The translations under genes and the position numbers were made by a program. 11,453 bases of DNA from a bacterium. Its GTDB lineage: Bacteria; Patescibacteriota; Minisyncoccia; Phycocordibacterales; Phycocordibacteraceae. Below, piece after piece: positions 1 to 6,238 of this stretch. Below the pieces are notes generated by a model. That model saw only the letters and a program-made list of their open reading frames with translations. It was not told where the DNA came from and did not search any database. How positions within the stretch are numbered: position 1 is the first letter of the stretch; every line of letters begins with the position of its first letter. The stretch is from the NCBI GenBank assembly GCA_021812955.1, contig JAKAMJ010000014.1:1-11453 (forward strand), in the 5' to 3' direction.

Positions 1-137
1 CGGTTGATTCCCGGAATACCCGGGGCTTTGTACTACTTATTTCCAAAAAGAAGGATACCGCGGAATTCAAAATTGTAAAGGGCTGCAGGATGCGCGGCGC
101 GCTTCGCGCGCCGCGGGCTTCACTGGGCATCCGCGCG
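1..137. other. Left edge, no confident gene; convergent intergenic
   Basis: I see no gene I can name here. A plus-strand frame is open from base 1 to a TAA at 76-78 and would be the last 25 residues of a gene lying mostly outside the window; its tail is hydrophobic then basic (ALYYLFPKRRIP). A different plus frame stays open much longer, but it runs antisense through panD and is probably chance in GC-rich DNA. If the short tail is real, 79-137 is a convergent intergenic gap holding the GC hairpin at 93-115. Confidence 0.3.
93..115. repeat. Perfect GC-rich hairpin with TTC loop
   Basis: Perfect inverted repeat with 10-bp arms (CGCGGCGCGC / GCGCGCCGCG) around a TTC loop, just past the panD stop. 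It could act as a 3' stabiliser or a terminator for panD, but no T-run follows on either strand, so a classical intrinsic terminator is not supported. A very similar TTC-loop hairpin occurs inside the helicase gene at 6563-6583. Confidence 0.6.
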
Positions 138-524
138 CTACGCCAGCGGGTGCGCTACCGCGCTGTGGCGCTTCACTTCGGTTATCTTGTTTTTCTCGTC
201 TACGAACACGACGACCGGGTCGAGCGTCGCCATCTCCTCCGGCTTCACGAGCACCTCAGCGAGTATGATGACGATGTCGCCGACCTGGAAATGGCGGGCT
301 GGCGGCCCGTTGAGGCACACGTCGCCATTGCCGCGCTTGCCGGGGATCGCGTACGTCCGCCAGAAGGCGCCGTTCGAGAGGTTCGTGATATTCAGGTACT
401 GAAACGGTACGATACCGGCCACCTCGAGCAGGTTCTCGTCTATCGTGATCGAGCCGATGTAGTTCGGCTCGGCCTGGGTCACCCGCGCCCGGTGTATCTT
501 CGCCTTGCACGCTTGCAGCAACAT
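138..524 (-). CDS. panD: Aspartate 1-decarboxylase (PanD)
   Basis: PanD is the pyruvoyl enzyme that makes beta-alanine from L-aspartate for pantothenate and coenzyme A. The 128-residue protein has the family's usual length. It keeps Lys9, Gly24-Ser25 (NYIGSITID), Thr57-Tyr58 (RTYAI) and the NGPPARHFQVGD segment. Ser25 is where the proenzyme is expected to self-cleave, becoming the N-terminal pyruvoyl group of the alpha chain. I chose the ATG at 524 over the TTG at 560 because a TATACT box lies 7 nt before it and the protein then aligns with E. coli PanD without a shift. One oddity: E. coli Arg54, which contacts the substrate carboxylate, is Phe here, and an Arg sits at position 56. It is divergent from the sugar cluster. 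The function is assigned from motifs; activity is inferred. Confidence 0.93.
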   Translation of the reverse strand: MLLQACKAKIHRARVTQAEPNYIGSITIDENLLEVAGIVPFQYLNITNLSNGAFWRTYAIPGKRGNGDVCLNGPPARHFQVGDIVIILAEVLVKPEEMATLDPVVVFVDEKNKITEVKRHSAVAHPLA

Positions 525-560
525 ACCGACGAGTATACCACCGCTCGCGCCGCAGCCCAA
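525..560 (-). promoter_or_regulatory. panD promoter, leaderless
   Basis: On the minus strand TTGGGC (560-555), a 17-nt spacer and TATACT (537-532) form a good sigma70-like promoter. Only 7 nt separate the -10 box from the A of the ATG at 524, so transcription would start at or next to the start codon. No SD sequence is present. Confidence 0.65.
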
Positions 561-632
561 GCGGCCTGGCTCGGGACCGATTTCCTATCAACATGCCCGG
601 CGGATGCACCGCACGGCTTCGAGCGCCCAGGT

Positions 633-638
633 GATACT
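633..638 (+). promoter_or_regulatory. Candidate -10 box for the GH130 cluster
   Basis: GATACT lies 8 nt before an ATG at 647, the same geometry as the leaderless promoters elsewhere in the window. That ATG opens a 7-codon frame, not the GH130 gene itself. No convincing -35 is seen at 16-18 nt upstream. Confidence 0.4.
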
Positions 639-646
639 ATGAGCGC

Positions 647-670
647 ATGGCGCGATTCCTTTGCGTATGA
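647..670 (+). CDS. Possible 7-codon leader peptide overlapping the GH130 start
   Basis: ATG at 647 opens a frame of seven codons (MARFLCV) that ends at TGA 668-670. This stop overlaps the ATG of the GH130 gene at 667 in an ATGA arrangement. A GATACT box 8 nt upstream would make it a leaderless start. If it is translated, the downstream gene could be reached by translational coupling, which would explain why that gene lacks both an SD and a well-placed -10 box. It may equally be chance; only spacing supports it. Confidence 0.3.
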   Translation: MARFLCV

Positions 671-1857
671 GCTTCGTACTTTTCGTCTACATACTTGCCG
701 CGCTCTTTTCTTTTTTCATACTCGGTATCCTTCTCGGCGCGGTGTTCTACGAGCCGGTCCGCGAGAAGATAATCGCAACGTTCCGGCTCTTGCGCGTCGC
801 CCCGAAGCTGCACCGTTCGTCGGCCAATCCAATCTTGGAACCAGGCCTCCACCCCTGGACAGCCGAGGCGGTCATAAACCCGGCCGCGCTTATCCTCGAC
901 GGCCGCACGCATCTCGTCTATCGTGCGATCGGCCACGACGGCGTCTCGCGCCTCGGCTACGCCTCCTCGCCCGACGGCGTCACCTTCGACGACCGCCTCC
1001 CCTACCCGGCATACGCAGCGACGAACCCTGGCGGCGTCTCCGAGCATCGCCGCCGATATTCGCCGGTCATGTACCCCTCCGGCGGTTCCTGGGGCGGCTG
1101 CGAGGACCCGCGCATGGTGGCGATAGACGGCAAGGTGTACGTCACCTTCAATATGTTCGACAACTGGAACCTGCGCATCGGAGCCATCTTTATGGACGAA
1201 GCGGACTTCCTAGCGAAACGCTTCTGGCGTTGGAAGGGGCCGTTCATCCTCTCCGGTGGCAAACAGAATAAGAATAACCTCCCTTGGTCGAGCAAGAACC
1301 GCGATAAGAATTGGATGCTCTTCCCAGAGAAGATCGGGGGGAGATTCGCCGTCCTGCACACCGTCATCGACGAAGACCCCGACCGCGTCGGCGTCGTATA
1401 TGTCGACTCGCTTGAAGACCTGCCCGAGCAAGAATTCGACACGGTCGATCCGCAAAAATTCCACGACCAGAAGATCGCCTGGCATATCCGTGTGCGCAGC
1501 GCCGGCCCGCCGCCGATCAAGACCGACCGCGGATGGCTCGTCCTCTACCATGCGCACGACACGGAAGGCAGCCGCTACAAGCTCGGCGCGATGCTGCTCG
1601 ACCTGCTCGACCCCGCGCGCGTACTCCACCGCGCGCAAGCGCCCGTCCTCGTCCCTGACGCTGACTACGAGAACGACGGCAAGCCGGGCGTCATCTACGC
1701 CTGCGGTGCGACCGAGAAGGACGGCATGCTCCACGTCTACTACGGCGGCGCAGACAAGGTCGTATGCGTCGCATCTGCGCCGCTCGGGATCTTCCTCGAC
1801 GAGCTCATATCCGGCGCCTCGCCCGAGCTCGCCGAGAAGGAAGCGCAGGAGGCTTGA
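667..1857 (+). CDS. GH130-type glycoside phosphorylase-like protein, membrane-anchored
   Basis: A 396-residue protein of the GH130 five-bladed beta-propeller family, whose known members mostly cleave beta-mannosides, by phosphorolysis (giving mannose-1-phosphate) or in some subfamilies by hydrolysis. It carries GCEDPR (144-149), where the family's catalytic Asp is expected, LFPEKIGG in the middle, GWLVLYH with His295, and YYGGAD (358-363). Residues about 2-27 form one strong transmembrane segment, unusual for GH130. The segment after it is rich in Arg and Lys, which by the positive-inside rule favours a cytoplasmic catalytic domain. The ATG at 667 was preferred over the TTG at 661, which would add two residues. 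It is followed 16 nt later by the tandem GH130 gene. The exact substrate cannot be read from the sequence. Confidence 0.82.
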   Translation: MSFVLFVYILAALFSFFILGILLGAVFYEPVREKIIATFRLLRVAPKLHRSSANPILEPGLHPWTAEAVINPAALILDGRTHLVYRAIGHDGVSRLGYASSPDGVTFDDRLPYPAYAATNPGGVSEHRRRYSPVMYPSGGSWGGCEDPRMVAIDGKVYVTFNMFDNWNLRIGAIFMDEADFLAKRFWRWKGPFILSGGKQNKNNLPWSSKNRDKNWMLFPEKIGGRFAVLHTVIDEDPDRVGVVYVDSLEDLPEQEFDTVDPQKFHDQKIAWHIRVRSAGPPPIKTDRGWLVLYHAHDTEGSRYKLGAMLLDLLDPARVLHRAQAPVLVPDADYENDGKPGVIYACGATEKDGMLHVYYGGADKVVCVASAPLGIFLDELISGASPELAEKEAQEA

Positions 1858-1860
1858 TGC

Positions 1861-1873
1861 TATTCTATACGGT
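1861..1873 (+). promoter_or_regulatory. Leaderless -10 box of the tandem GH130 gene
   Basis: TATTCT at 1861-1866 followed by a 7-nt spacer and ATG at 1874. The same spacing occurs before panD, the transposase and the exonuclease. The box lies just past the stop of the previous gene (1855-1857). It suggests an internal promoter, and it fixes the start at 1874 although the frame is open far upstream. Confidence 0.5.
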
Positions 1874-3814
1874 ATGTTCGTCATCCGCCGAGAGCTGAGG
1901 AATCCGATACTGGCGCCGCAACGCGAGCGGCCGTGGGAGTCGGAAGCCACCTTCAACCCGTCTGCGGTACGCGTCGAGGACGGCGTGCGCATCTTCTACC
2001 GCGCGCTCGGTAATCCGAGCGCGCTGCAGACGCCGTCCGCCGAGCTCTCGACGATCGGCACGGCGTTTTCCGAAGACGGCGTCCACTTCCACTCGCGGCA
2101 GCAAGCCATCGCCCCGCAAGAGGAATGGGACCGGTTCGGCTGCGAAGACCCGCGCGTCACGCGGTTCGAGGGCAAGTGGTACTGCTGCTACACCGCGCTC
2201 GGCGGCTACCCCTTCGGCCCCGGCAACATCAAGGCCGCGATCGCCGTCGGCGACTCTCCGGAGCATTTCAACGAGCGGCATCTCATCACGCCCTTCAACG
2301 CGAAGGCCTCGACGCTCTTCCCCGAGCGCGTGGGCGGCGATGTCGTACTGATGCTCACCGCGCACACCGACTGGACGCAGGATCACCCCCGCCCGACTAT
2401 CGCTCTCGCGCGGGCAAAACGCGTCGAGGATTTCTATGATCCGGCTTACTGGAGCCAGTGGCACGAGCACCTCGCCGACCACGCGATACCCGAGCTGCGC
2501 CGCACCGATAGCGACCACATCGAGGTCGGCGCGCCGCCCGTGCTCACCGAAAAAGGCTGGCTCCTCATCTATTCCTACATACAGGAATACTACGACGAGA
2601 AGAAGCGTATCTTCTCGGTCGAGGCCGCGCTCCTCGACCGGGATGATCCCACGAAGCTCATCTCGCGCACCGAATCCATCCTCGTGCCGCAGGAATATTA
2701 CGAGACGTACGGCCTCGTGCCGCGCATCGTCTTCCCGAGCGGCGCGACCGTCACCGACGGGACGCTGGAAATATGGTACGGCGGCGCGGACACCGTCTGC
2801 GCGAAGGCGAGCGTCAAGCTCCGCGACCTCCTGCGCGCGCTCGACCCCGAGCGCCCCGCGCGCACGTTCATCCGTGCCGAAGAGAACCCGATCCTCACGC
2901 CGCAGGGCGACGGCTTCGAAAGCCGCGAGGTCATGAACGCGGCTGCGATCGATCTCCCTCCGGCTCCTCACGGGACGGACGGCAGCTCGGTCTACCTGCT
3001 CTACCGCGCGATGGGCGCAGATAACACGTCTACCGTTGGGCTCGCCGTATCGCGAGACGGCGTCCACATAGACGAGCGCCTGCCTGCCCCGATTTATGAG
3101 CCGCGCGCCGACTTCGAGCGCAAGCACGGGAAGCCCGACGGCAATTCCGGCTGCGAAGACCCACGCATCGTGCGCATGGGCGACACGCTCCACATGACCT
3201 ACACCGCCTACGACGGCGTAAACGTGCCCGGAGGTGCGATCTCCTCGATCAGCGTCGATGACTTCCTGGCGCGCCGGTTCGATAGGTGGAGCGCCCCGTT
3301 CATCCTGACTCCGCCCGGGATAGACGACAAAGATCTCGCGCTCCTGCCCGAGAAGATTGGCGGGAAGTACCTTCTCTATCATCGCATCAACCATCAGATC
3401 TGCGCCGACCTGCTCGACGACCTCTCCTCGGATAAGCGCGCCAGCCGCGGCATCGAGGTGCTCGCGCCTCGGCTCGGGATGTGGGACAGCGCGAAAGTCG
3501 GCATCGCCGCGCCGCCCTTCAAGGTCGCGGGAGGCAAATGGCTTATGATCTATCACGGCATCTCGCGCCATGCGACCTACCGCCTCGGCGCGGCGCTCCT
3601 CGCCGAAGACGGCCTCACCGTCCTTGCACGCACAGCCGACCCTATCTTCGAGCCGCTCGAACGCTACGAGCAGGAAGGGACGGTCCCGAACGTCGTCTTC
3701 TCCTGCGGGGCGGTCATCCGTGACGATTCGCTCCTGCTGTATTACGGCGGCGGAGACGACGTGCTCGGCGTGGCTACGGCTTCCCTAGCGCACATCATAG
3801 ATGCGCTCTCATGA
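1874..3814 (+). CDS. Tandem double-GH130 protein
   Basis: A 646-residue protein made of two complete GH130-like propellers, about residues 1-325 and 331-646; GH130 proteins are normally single-domain of roughly 300-400 residues. Each half has GCEDPR (89-94 and 426-431), a PE-(K/R)-(I/V)-GG segment and a C-terminal YGG(A/G)D motif (302-306 and 624-628). The halves are not equivalent. The second keeps HR at 503-504 after PEKIGGKY and IYHG with His561, positions associated with phosphate and substrate binding in family phosphorylases. The first has no HR there and has Ser234 in place of the His. The second half is therefore the likelier phosphorylase. No signal peptide or TM segment is visible, so it is probably cytoplasmic. 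The frame upstream of 1874 is antisense-like noise over the previous gene. Its stop overlaps the next start. Confidence 0.83.
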   Translation: MFVIRRELRNPILAPQRERPWESEATFNPSAVRVEDGVRIFYRALGNPSALQTPSAELSTIGTAFSEDGVHFHSRQQAIAPQEEWDRFGCEDPRVTRFEGKWYCCYTALGGYPFGPGNIKAAIAVGDSPEHFNERHLITPFNAKASTLFPERVGGDVVLMLTAHTDWTQDHPRPTIALARAKRVEDFYDPAYWSQWHEHLADHAIPELRRTDSDHIEVGAPPVLTEKGWLLIYSYIQEYYDEKKRIFSVEAALLDRDDPTKLISRTESILVPQEYYETYGLVPRIVFPSGATVTDGTLEIWYGGADTVCAKASVKLRDLLRALDPERPARTFIRAEENPILTPQGDGFESREVMNAAAIDLPPAPHGTDGSSVYLLYRAMGADNTSTVGLAVSRDGVHIDERLPAPIYEPRADFERKHGKPDGNSGCEDPRIVRMGDTLHMTYTAYDGVNVPGGAISSISVDDFLARRFDRWSAPFILTPPGIDDKDLALLPEKIGGKYLLYHRINHQICADLLDDLSSDKRASRGIEVLAPRLGMWDSAKVGIAAPPFKVAGGKWLMIYHGISRHATYRLGAALLAEDGLTVLARTADPIFEPLERYEQEGTVPNVVFSCGAVIRDDSLLLYYGGGDDVLGVATASLAHIIDALS

Positions 3815-4557
3815 CCCCACCGCTCATCATCTTCGATCTCGACGGGACGCTCGCGGAGAGCAAGCAGGCCGTCACGCCTGAAATGGCCGCCCTGCTCGCG
3901 CGTCTGCTCGCCGAGACCTACGTCGGGATAATCTCCGGTGGCGCGCTCCAGCAGTTCTTGAAGCAGGTCGTCGACCGGCTCTCGGGAGAAGCAGACAAGT
4001 CGAAACTGTATCTGCTGCCGACTTCCGGCGCATCACTATACGAATATAGAGGCTGCGATTGGCGGAAGGTCTATGAAGAACGCCTGACGGAAGAGGAGAT
4101 GCGCACGATAGCCGCCGCGATGCGCGTCGCGGCGTCTGAAACGCACGCCATAGATTTCTCTGCGCCGGCGTACGGCGAACGCATCGAATATCGCGGCGGG
4201 CAGGTGACGCTCTCCGCGCTCGGGCAGCACGCTCCGCTCGATAAGAAACTGCTGTGGGACCCGACTCGCGCGAAGCGCGAAGCGCTTCGCGCGGCTATCG
4301 CGCCGCAGCTCCCCGGGTTCTCCGTGAAGATCGGCGGCAAGACGAGCGTAGACATCACCAAGCAGGGCGTGGACAAAGCATACGGCATACACCAGCTCTG
4401 CGAACGACTTGGCATCAAAGAATCCGCCGCGCTATACGTCGGCGACGAGCTGGGCCCGGGCGGCAACGACGAAGCCGTATACAAGACCGACGCGAAGACG
4501 AAGGCTGTCAAAGACCCTTCCGAAACCGCGAAGTTCATCGTCTCTCTTCTTGCATAA
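3811..4557 (+). CDS. Phosphomannomutase-like HAD-IIB protein
   Basis: A 248-residue HAD-superfamily protein resembling the eukaryotic type of phosphomannomutase (PMM1/PMM2 family), which interconverts mannose-1-phosphate and mannose-6-phosphate. Motif I is FDLDGT with Asp9 (nucleophile) and Asp11. Motif II is ISGG around Ser42. The cap carries GERIEYRGG, a counterpart of the substrate-contacting Arg region of PMM. The GKTSVDITKQGVDKAYG segment and GDELGPGGND (211-220) match the PMM C-terminal signature GD..PGGND. Length is the same as PMM. The ATG overlaps the TGA of the tandem GH130 gene by 4 nt, so the two are very probably translationally coupled. Beside GH130 phosphorylases a mannose-1-phosphate substrate makes sense. 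Another sugar phosphatase of HAD subclass IIB remains possible, since the ISGG and cap are not identical to PMM. Confidence 0.75.
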   Translation: MTPPLIIFDLDGTLAESKQAVTPEMAALLARLLAETYVGIISGGALQQFLKQVVDRLSGEADKSKLYLLPTSGASLYEYRGCDWRKVYEERLTEEEMRTIAAAMRVAASETHAIDFSAPAYGERIEYRGGQVTLSALGQHAPLDKKLLWDPTRAKREALRAAIAPQLPGFSVKIGGKTSVDITKQGVDKAYGIHQLCERLGIKESAALYVGDELGPGGNDEAVYKTDAKTKAVKDPSETAKFIVSLLA

Positions 4558-4564
4558 AATAGAC

Positions 4565-4590
4565 AAAGCCCGCATCCTTGCGGGCTTTTT
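4565..4590 (+). terminator. Intrinsic terminator of the GH130/PMM cluster
   Basis: AAAGCCCGC (4565-4573), a 6-nt loop and GCGGGCTTT (4580-4588), running into five T (4586-4590). It starts 8 nt after the phosphomannomutase stop. On the minus strand the stem is followed by TTTGTCTATTTT, so it may also stop transcription of the convergent gene. Confidence 0.9.
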
Positions 4591-4612
4591 AGAAGAACTA
4601 ACGAGACGGTCA

Positions 4613-5275
4613 TTAAAACAACTTCGCCGCCTCTTCGAACAATTGTGCCTTGTCAGGCGTGATACCAAACTTCTCCGCAGCCTCAAGAGCTCTTCCGAGC
4701 TTCGCTCGACAGTGCTCCTCCCATGTCCCAAGCCGGACAATAACGCTCGTTCTTGCTTTAGGATTCATGCGCTCGCGCTGAAAATCCTGTTCCGCGTATA
4801 AAAGTCTTTGTGCTGCGACCACAAGAATGCGGTGAACGGCCAATTCGTCATACCTCTGGACAACCAGCGCTCCGTTATCCAGAAGATTCGCGGCCACATC
4901 AAGAAACACATGGGGAATCGGGTAAGGAGCTTCTCGAATGGCGAGTTTTTTACTTTGTTCGTGCGCAAGATAGTATGCAACTCCAAACAAAGTAAGCGCC
5001 AACACCGCCATGATGGCTACGAGACCCCATTTGCCGATGCCCGCCTCAATGGTTTTTACAAAGGGCAAAGCCCCTAAGAAACCAACGACGAACAAAATCA
5101 GTGCCACAAGGAACCTATTGGCGCGCGTTTGTGCCCTCCCAAGTTCTTGCTCCGCACGTTCGAGGGCTGCAATTTCCGTCAAAAGAGTTGTTCCCCCTAG
5201 ATTGTTCGCTTCATACGCCGCGACAAGTTTCGGGTCCATCTTATCCAAGAACGCCCTTATTCCTTTCGTATCCAT
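4613..5275 (-). CDS. Unknown protein with two membrane segments
   Basis: I do not recognise this 220-residue protein. It has a charged, probably helical N-terminal part (about 1-52, with AALERAEQELGRAQTRA suggestive of a coiled coil). A hairpin of two hydrophobic segments follows (about 54-73 and 82-104). The C-terminal part (about 105-220) is soluble, helical, and rich in Glu, Arg and Leu. The short loop between the TM segments suggests both soluble parts lie on the same side, probably the cytoplasm. It is the only gene here with a strong SD (GGAGG, 6 nt before the ATG), and it sits in DNA of lower GC than its surroundings, which may mean it arrived by transfer. It ends convergently with the phosphomannomutase gene. 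Confidence 0.75.
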   Translation of the reverse strand: MDTKGIRAFLDKMDPKLVAAYEANNLGGTTLLTEIAALERAEQELGRAQTRANRFLVALILFVVGFLGALPFVKTIEAGIGKWGLVAIMAVLALTLFGVAYYLAHEQSKKLAIREAPYPIPHVFLDVAANLLDNGALVVQRYDELAVHRILVVAAQRLLYAEQDFQRERMNPKARTSVIVRLGTWEEHCRAKLGRALEAAEKFGITPDKAQLFEEAAKLF

Positions 5276-5290
5276 GTCAAACCTCCATTC
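5276..5290 (-). promoter_or_regulatory. Strong Shine-Dalgarno site
   Basis: On the minus strand GGAGG followed by TTTGAC and the ATG at 5275. It fixes the start of the two-TM gene and stands out because most other starts in the window lack an SD and appear leaderless. Confidence 0.75.
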
Positions 5291-5319
5291 ACTCCCTTAG
5301 GGACCACGGTCTTTCGGAC

Positions 5320-5398
5320 ATCGGCGGCAGCTTCAGGCCGCCGCCGATACGAGCCCAAGCTCGTCGTGTAATCCAGAATAGGTAGGGAACTATTCCGG
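5320..5398 (-). promoter_or_regulatory. Three successive hairpins in the leader of the two-TM gene
   Basis: Read on the minus strand, the presumed 5' leader holds three inverted repeats. The first is 5398-5390 / 5381-5373 (9-bp arms, one mismatch, CCGGAATAG type). The second is 5363-5359 / 5354-5350 (GCTCG / CGAGC as read on the plus strand, 4-nt loop). The third is 5348-5340 / 5328-5320 (perfect 9-bp GC-rich arms, 11-nt loop). About 30 nt then remain to the SD. It could be a structured regulatory leader or an attenuator. No known riboswitch class was recognised and no T-run follows the last stem. Confidence 0.4.
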
Positions 5399-5402
5399 AA
5401 AT

Positions 5403-5431
5403 ATTAAAGCACAAATGGTTTATTTACGCAA
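5403..5431 (-). promoter_or_regulatory. Candidate promoter of the two-TM gene
   Basis: On the minus strand TTGCGT (5431-5426), 17 nt and TTTAAT (5408-5403), in an AT-rich stretch. Transcription would begin near 5396, at the foot of the first leader hairpin. This is a fit by eye only. Confidence 0.35.
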
Positions 5432-5455
5432 GTATTTGACTGGTGGTGCGGGCAT

Positions 5456-5471
5456 ATCGAAGTCTGACTTC
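5456..5471 (-). repeat. Palindrome copy 1 (inverted orientation)
   Basis: Plus-strand ATCGAAGTCTGACTTC, the reverse complement of the shared core. The central unpaired base is T here and A in the other two copies, which sets the orientation. Only a 6-bp stem is perfect (GAAGTC / GACTTC). Together with copy 2, separated by 13 nt, it makes an inverted pair like a REPIN. Confidence 0.65.
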
Positions 5472-5484
5472 TGTACTTTGTGCA

Positions 5485-5513
5485 CAAGGATCGAAGTCAG
5501 ACTTCGATCCTTG
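5485..5513 (+). repeat. Palindrome copy 2, at the transposase promoter
   Basis: CAAGGATCGAAGTC (5485-5498), central A, GACTTCGATCCTTG (5500-5513): perfect 14-bp arms. It ends 1 nt before the TATACT box of the transposase gene, so it covers the -35 region. A second 10-bp palindrome, TTGTGCACAA (5478-5487), overlaps its left edge. Confidence 0.85.
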
Positions 5514-5514
5514 C

Positions 5515-5527
5515 TATACTGAAATAC
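5515..5527 (+). promoter_or_regulatory. Leaderless promoter of the transposase
   Basis: TATACT at 5515-5520, then 7 nt, then ATG at 5528. No SD. The -35 region would fall inside palindrome copy 2, so anything that binds or extrudes this palindrome could affect transcription. Confidence 0.6.
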
Positions 5528-6238
5528 ATGAGGGTCGAACCTTATGGAGTTGGGTCTATCCTTCACGCCACCAAGCGCGGGACTCGAGGTATGGAAATTG
5601 TGCGAGACAACGCCGATCGAAACCGTTTTCCAAAACTGCTTTTCTATTTGAATGACACGTTCTACGACAGCAATTGGCAGAAGGCGACCAGAATACTAAA
5701 TCCATTTGAACGACCATCTGAGTGGCCAGAACGCAAATCTCTAGCACGAATACTCGCATGGGCACTCGTACCGAACCACTTCCATCTTCTCCTGGAGGAG
5801 ATTCATGAAGGAGGCACGTCGAAACTCATGCAGAGAGTATGCGGGAGTATGTCGGCACATTCAAATGCCAAATATGGCGAAAGCGGAAGCATTTTCCAAG
5901 GCTCGTATAGAAGCAGGACAGTTTCGGAGGATACACATCTACGCTATCTTGCCTTCTATATCCAGGTGAAAAACGTACTTGAACTATACCCGGGAGGATT
6001 AAACCAGGCAATCAATCAATTCGACGATGCGTGGGAATGGGCTACGCATTACCAATTTTCTAGCCTACCATCTTTCCTGGCGCGCTCAGACTCACCAATC
6101 ACAGAGTCAGAATCTCTATGGGGGCTATACCCAGACACGCAATCATTCAAGAAAGAAGCGCGTGGACTTCTTGCTGCGTACATATCCCATCACGCAAGTG
6201 ATGAATCGCTCGCTGCCCTTACACTCGAGCCTTGGTGA
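5528..6238 (+). CDS. Y1 (IS200-like / RAYT) transposase
   Basis: A 236-residue HUH-superfamily single-strand transposase. PNHFHLLLE carries the metal-binding HUH pair (His84 and His86). The segment GSIFQGSYRSRTV (from about 120), followed by LRYLAFYIQVKN, matches the region that carries the catalytic tyrosine in this family, probably Tyr144. The length exceeds that of IS200 TnpA (about 150) and fits the RAYT or REP-associated group. ATG at 5528 was chosen over the upstream GTG at 5480 because of the -10 box and because the earlier start would read through the palindrome. It is flanked on both sides by palindromes that are its likely substrates, and its TGA is the first part of the right-hand one. 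GC content is lower than that of the neighbouring genes. No frameshift or internal stop is seen, so it is probably intact. Confidence 0.88.
   Translation: MRVEPYGVGSILHATKRGTRGMEIVRDNADRNRFPKLLFYLNDTFYDSNWQKATRILNPFERPSEWPERKSLARILAWALVPNHFHLLLEEIHEGGTSKLMQRVCGSMSAHSNAKYGESGSIFQGSYRSRTVSEDTHLRYLAFYIQVKNVLELYPGGLNQAINQFDDAWEWATHYQFSSLPSFLARSDSPITESESLWGLYPDTQSFKKEARGLLAAYISHHASDESLAALTLEPW

Noticed and set aside
525..560. TTG at 560 as the panD start
   Set aside because: It would add 12 residues with no counterpart in PanD and would lie within the -35 element; the ATG at 524 fits both the family and the promoter.
90..1271. A 393-codon plus-strand open frame
   Set aside because: It runs antisense through panD and out of frame through the first GH130 gene; its composition is Arg/Ala/Pro-rich with no recognisable motif. 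It is a shadow frame of GC-rich DNA.
1865..3571. A 568-codon minus-strand open frame opposite the tandem GH130 gene
   Set aside because: The plus strand has conserved GH130 motifs in both halves. The antisense product is rich in Arg, Ala, Val and Asp without motifs.
5480..5527. GTG at 5480 as the transposase start
   Set aside because: It would translate through the palindrome and promoter; the ATG at 5528 has the leaderless -10 box.
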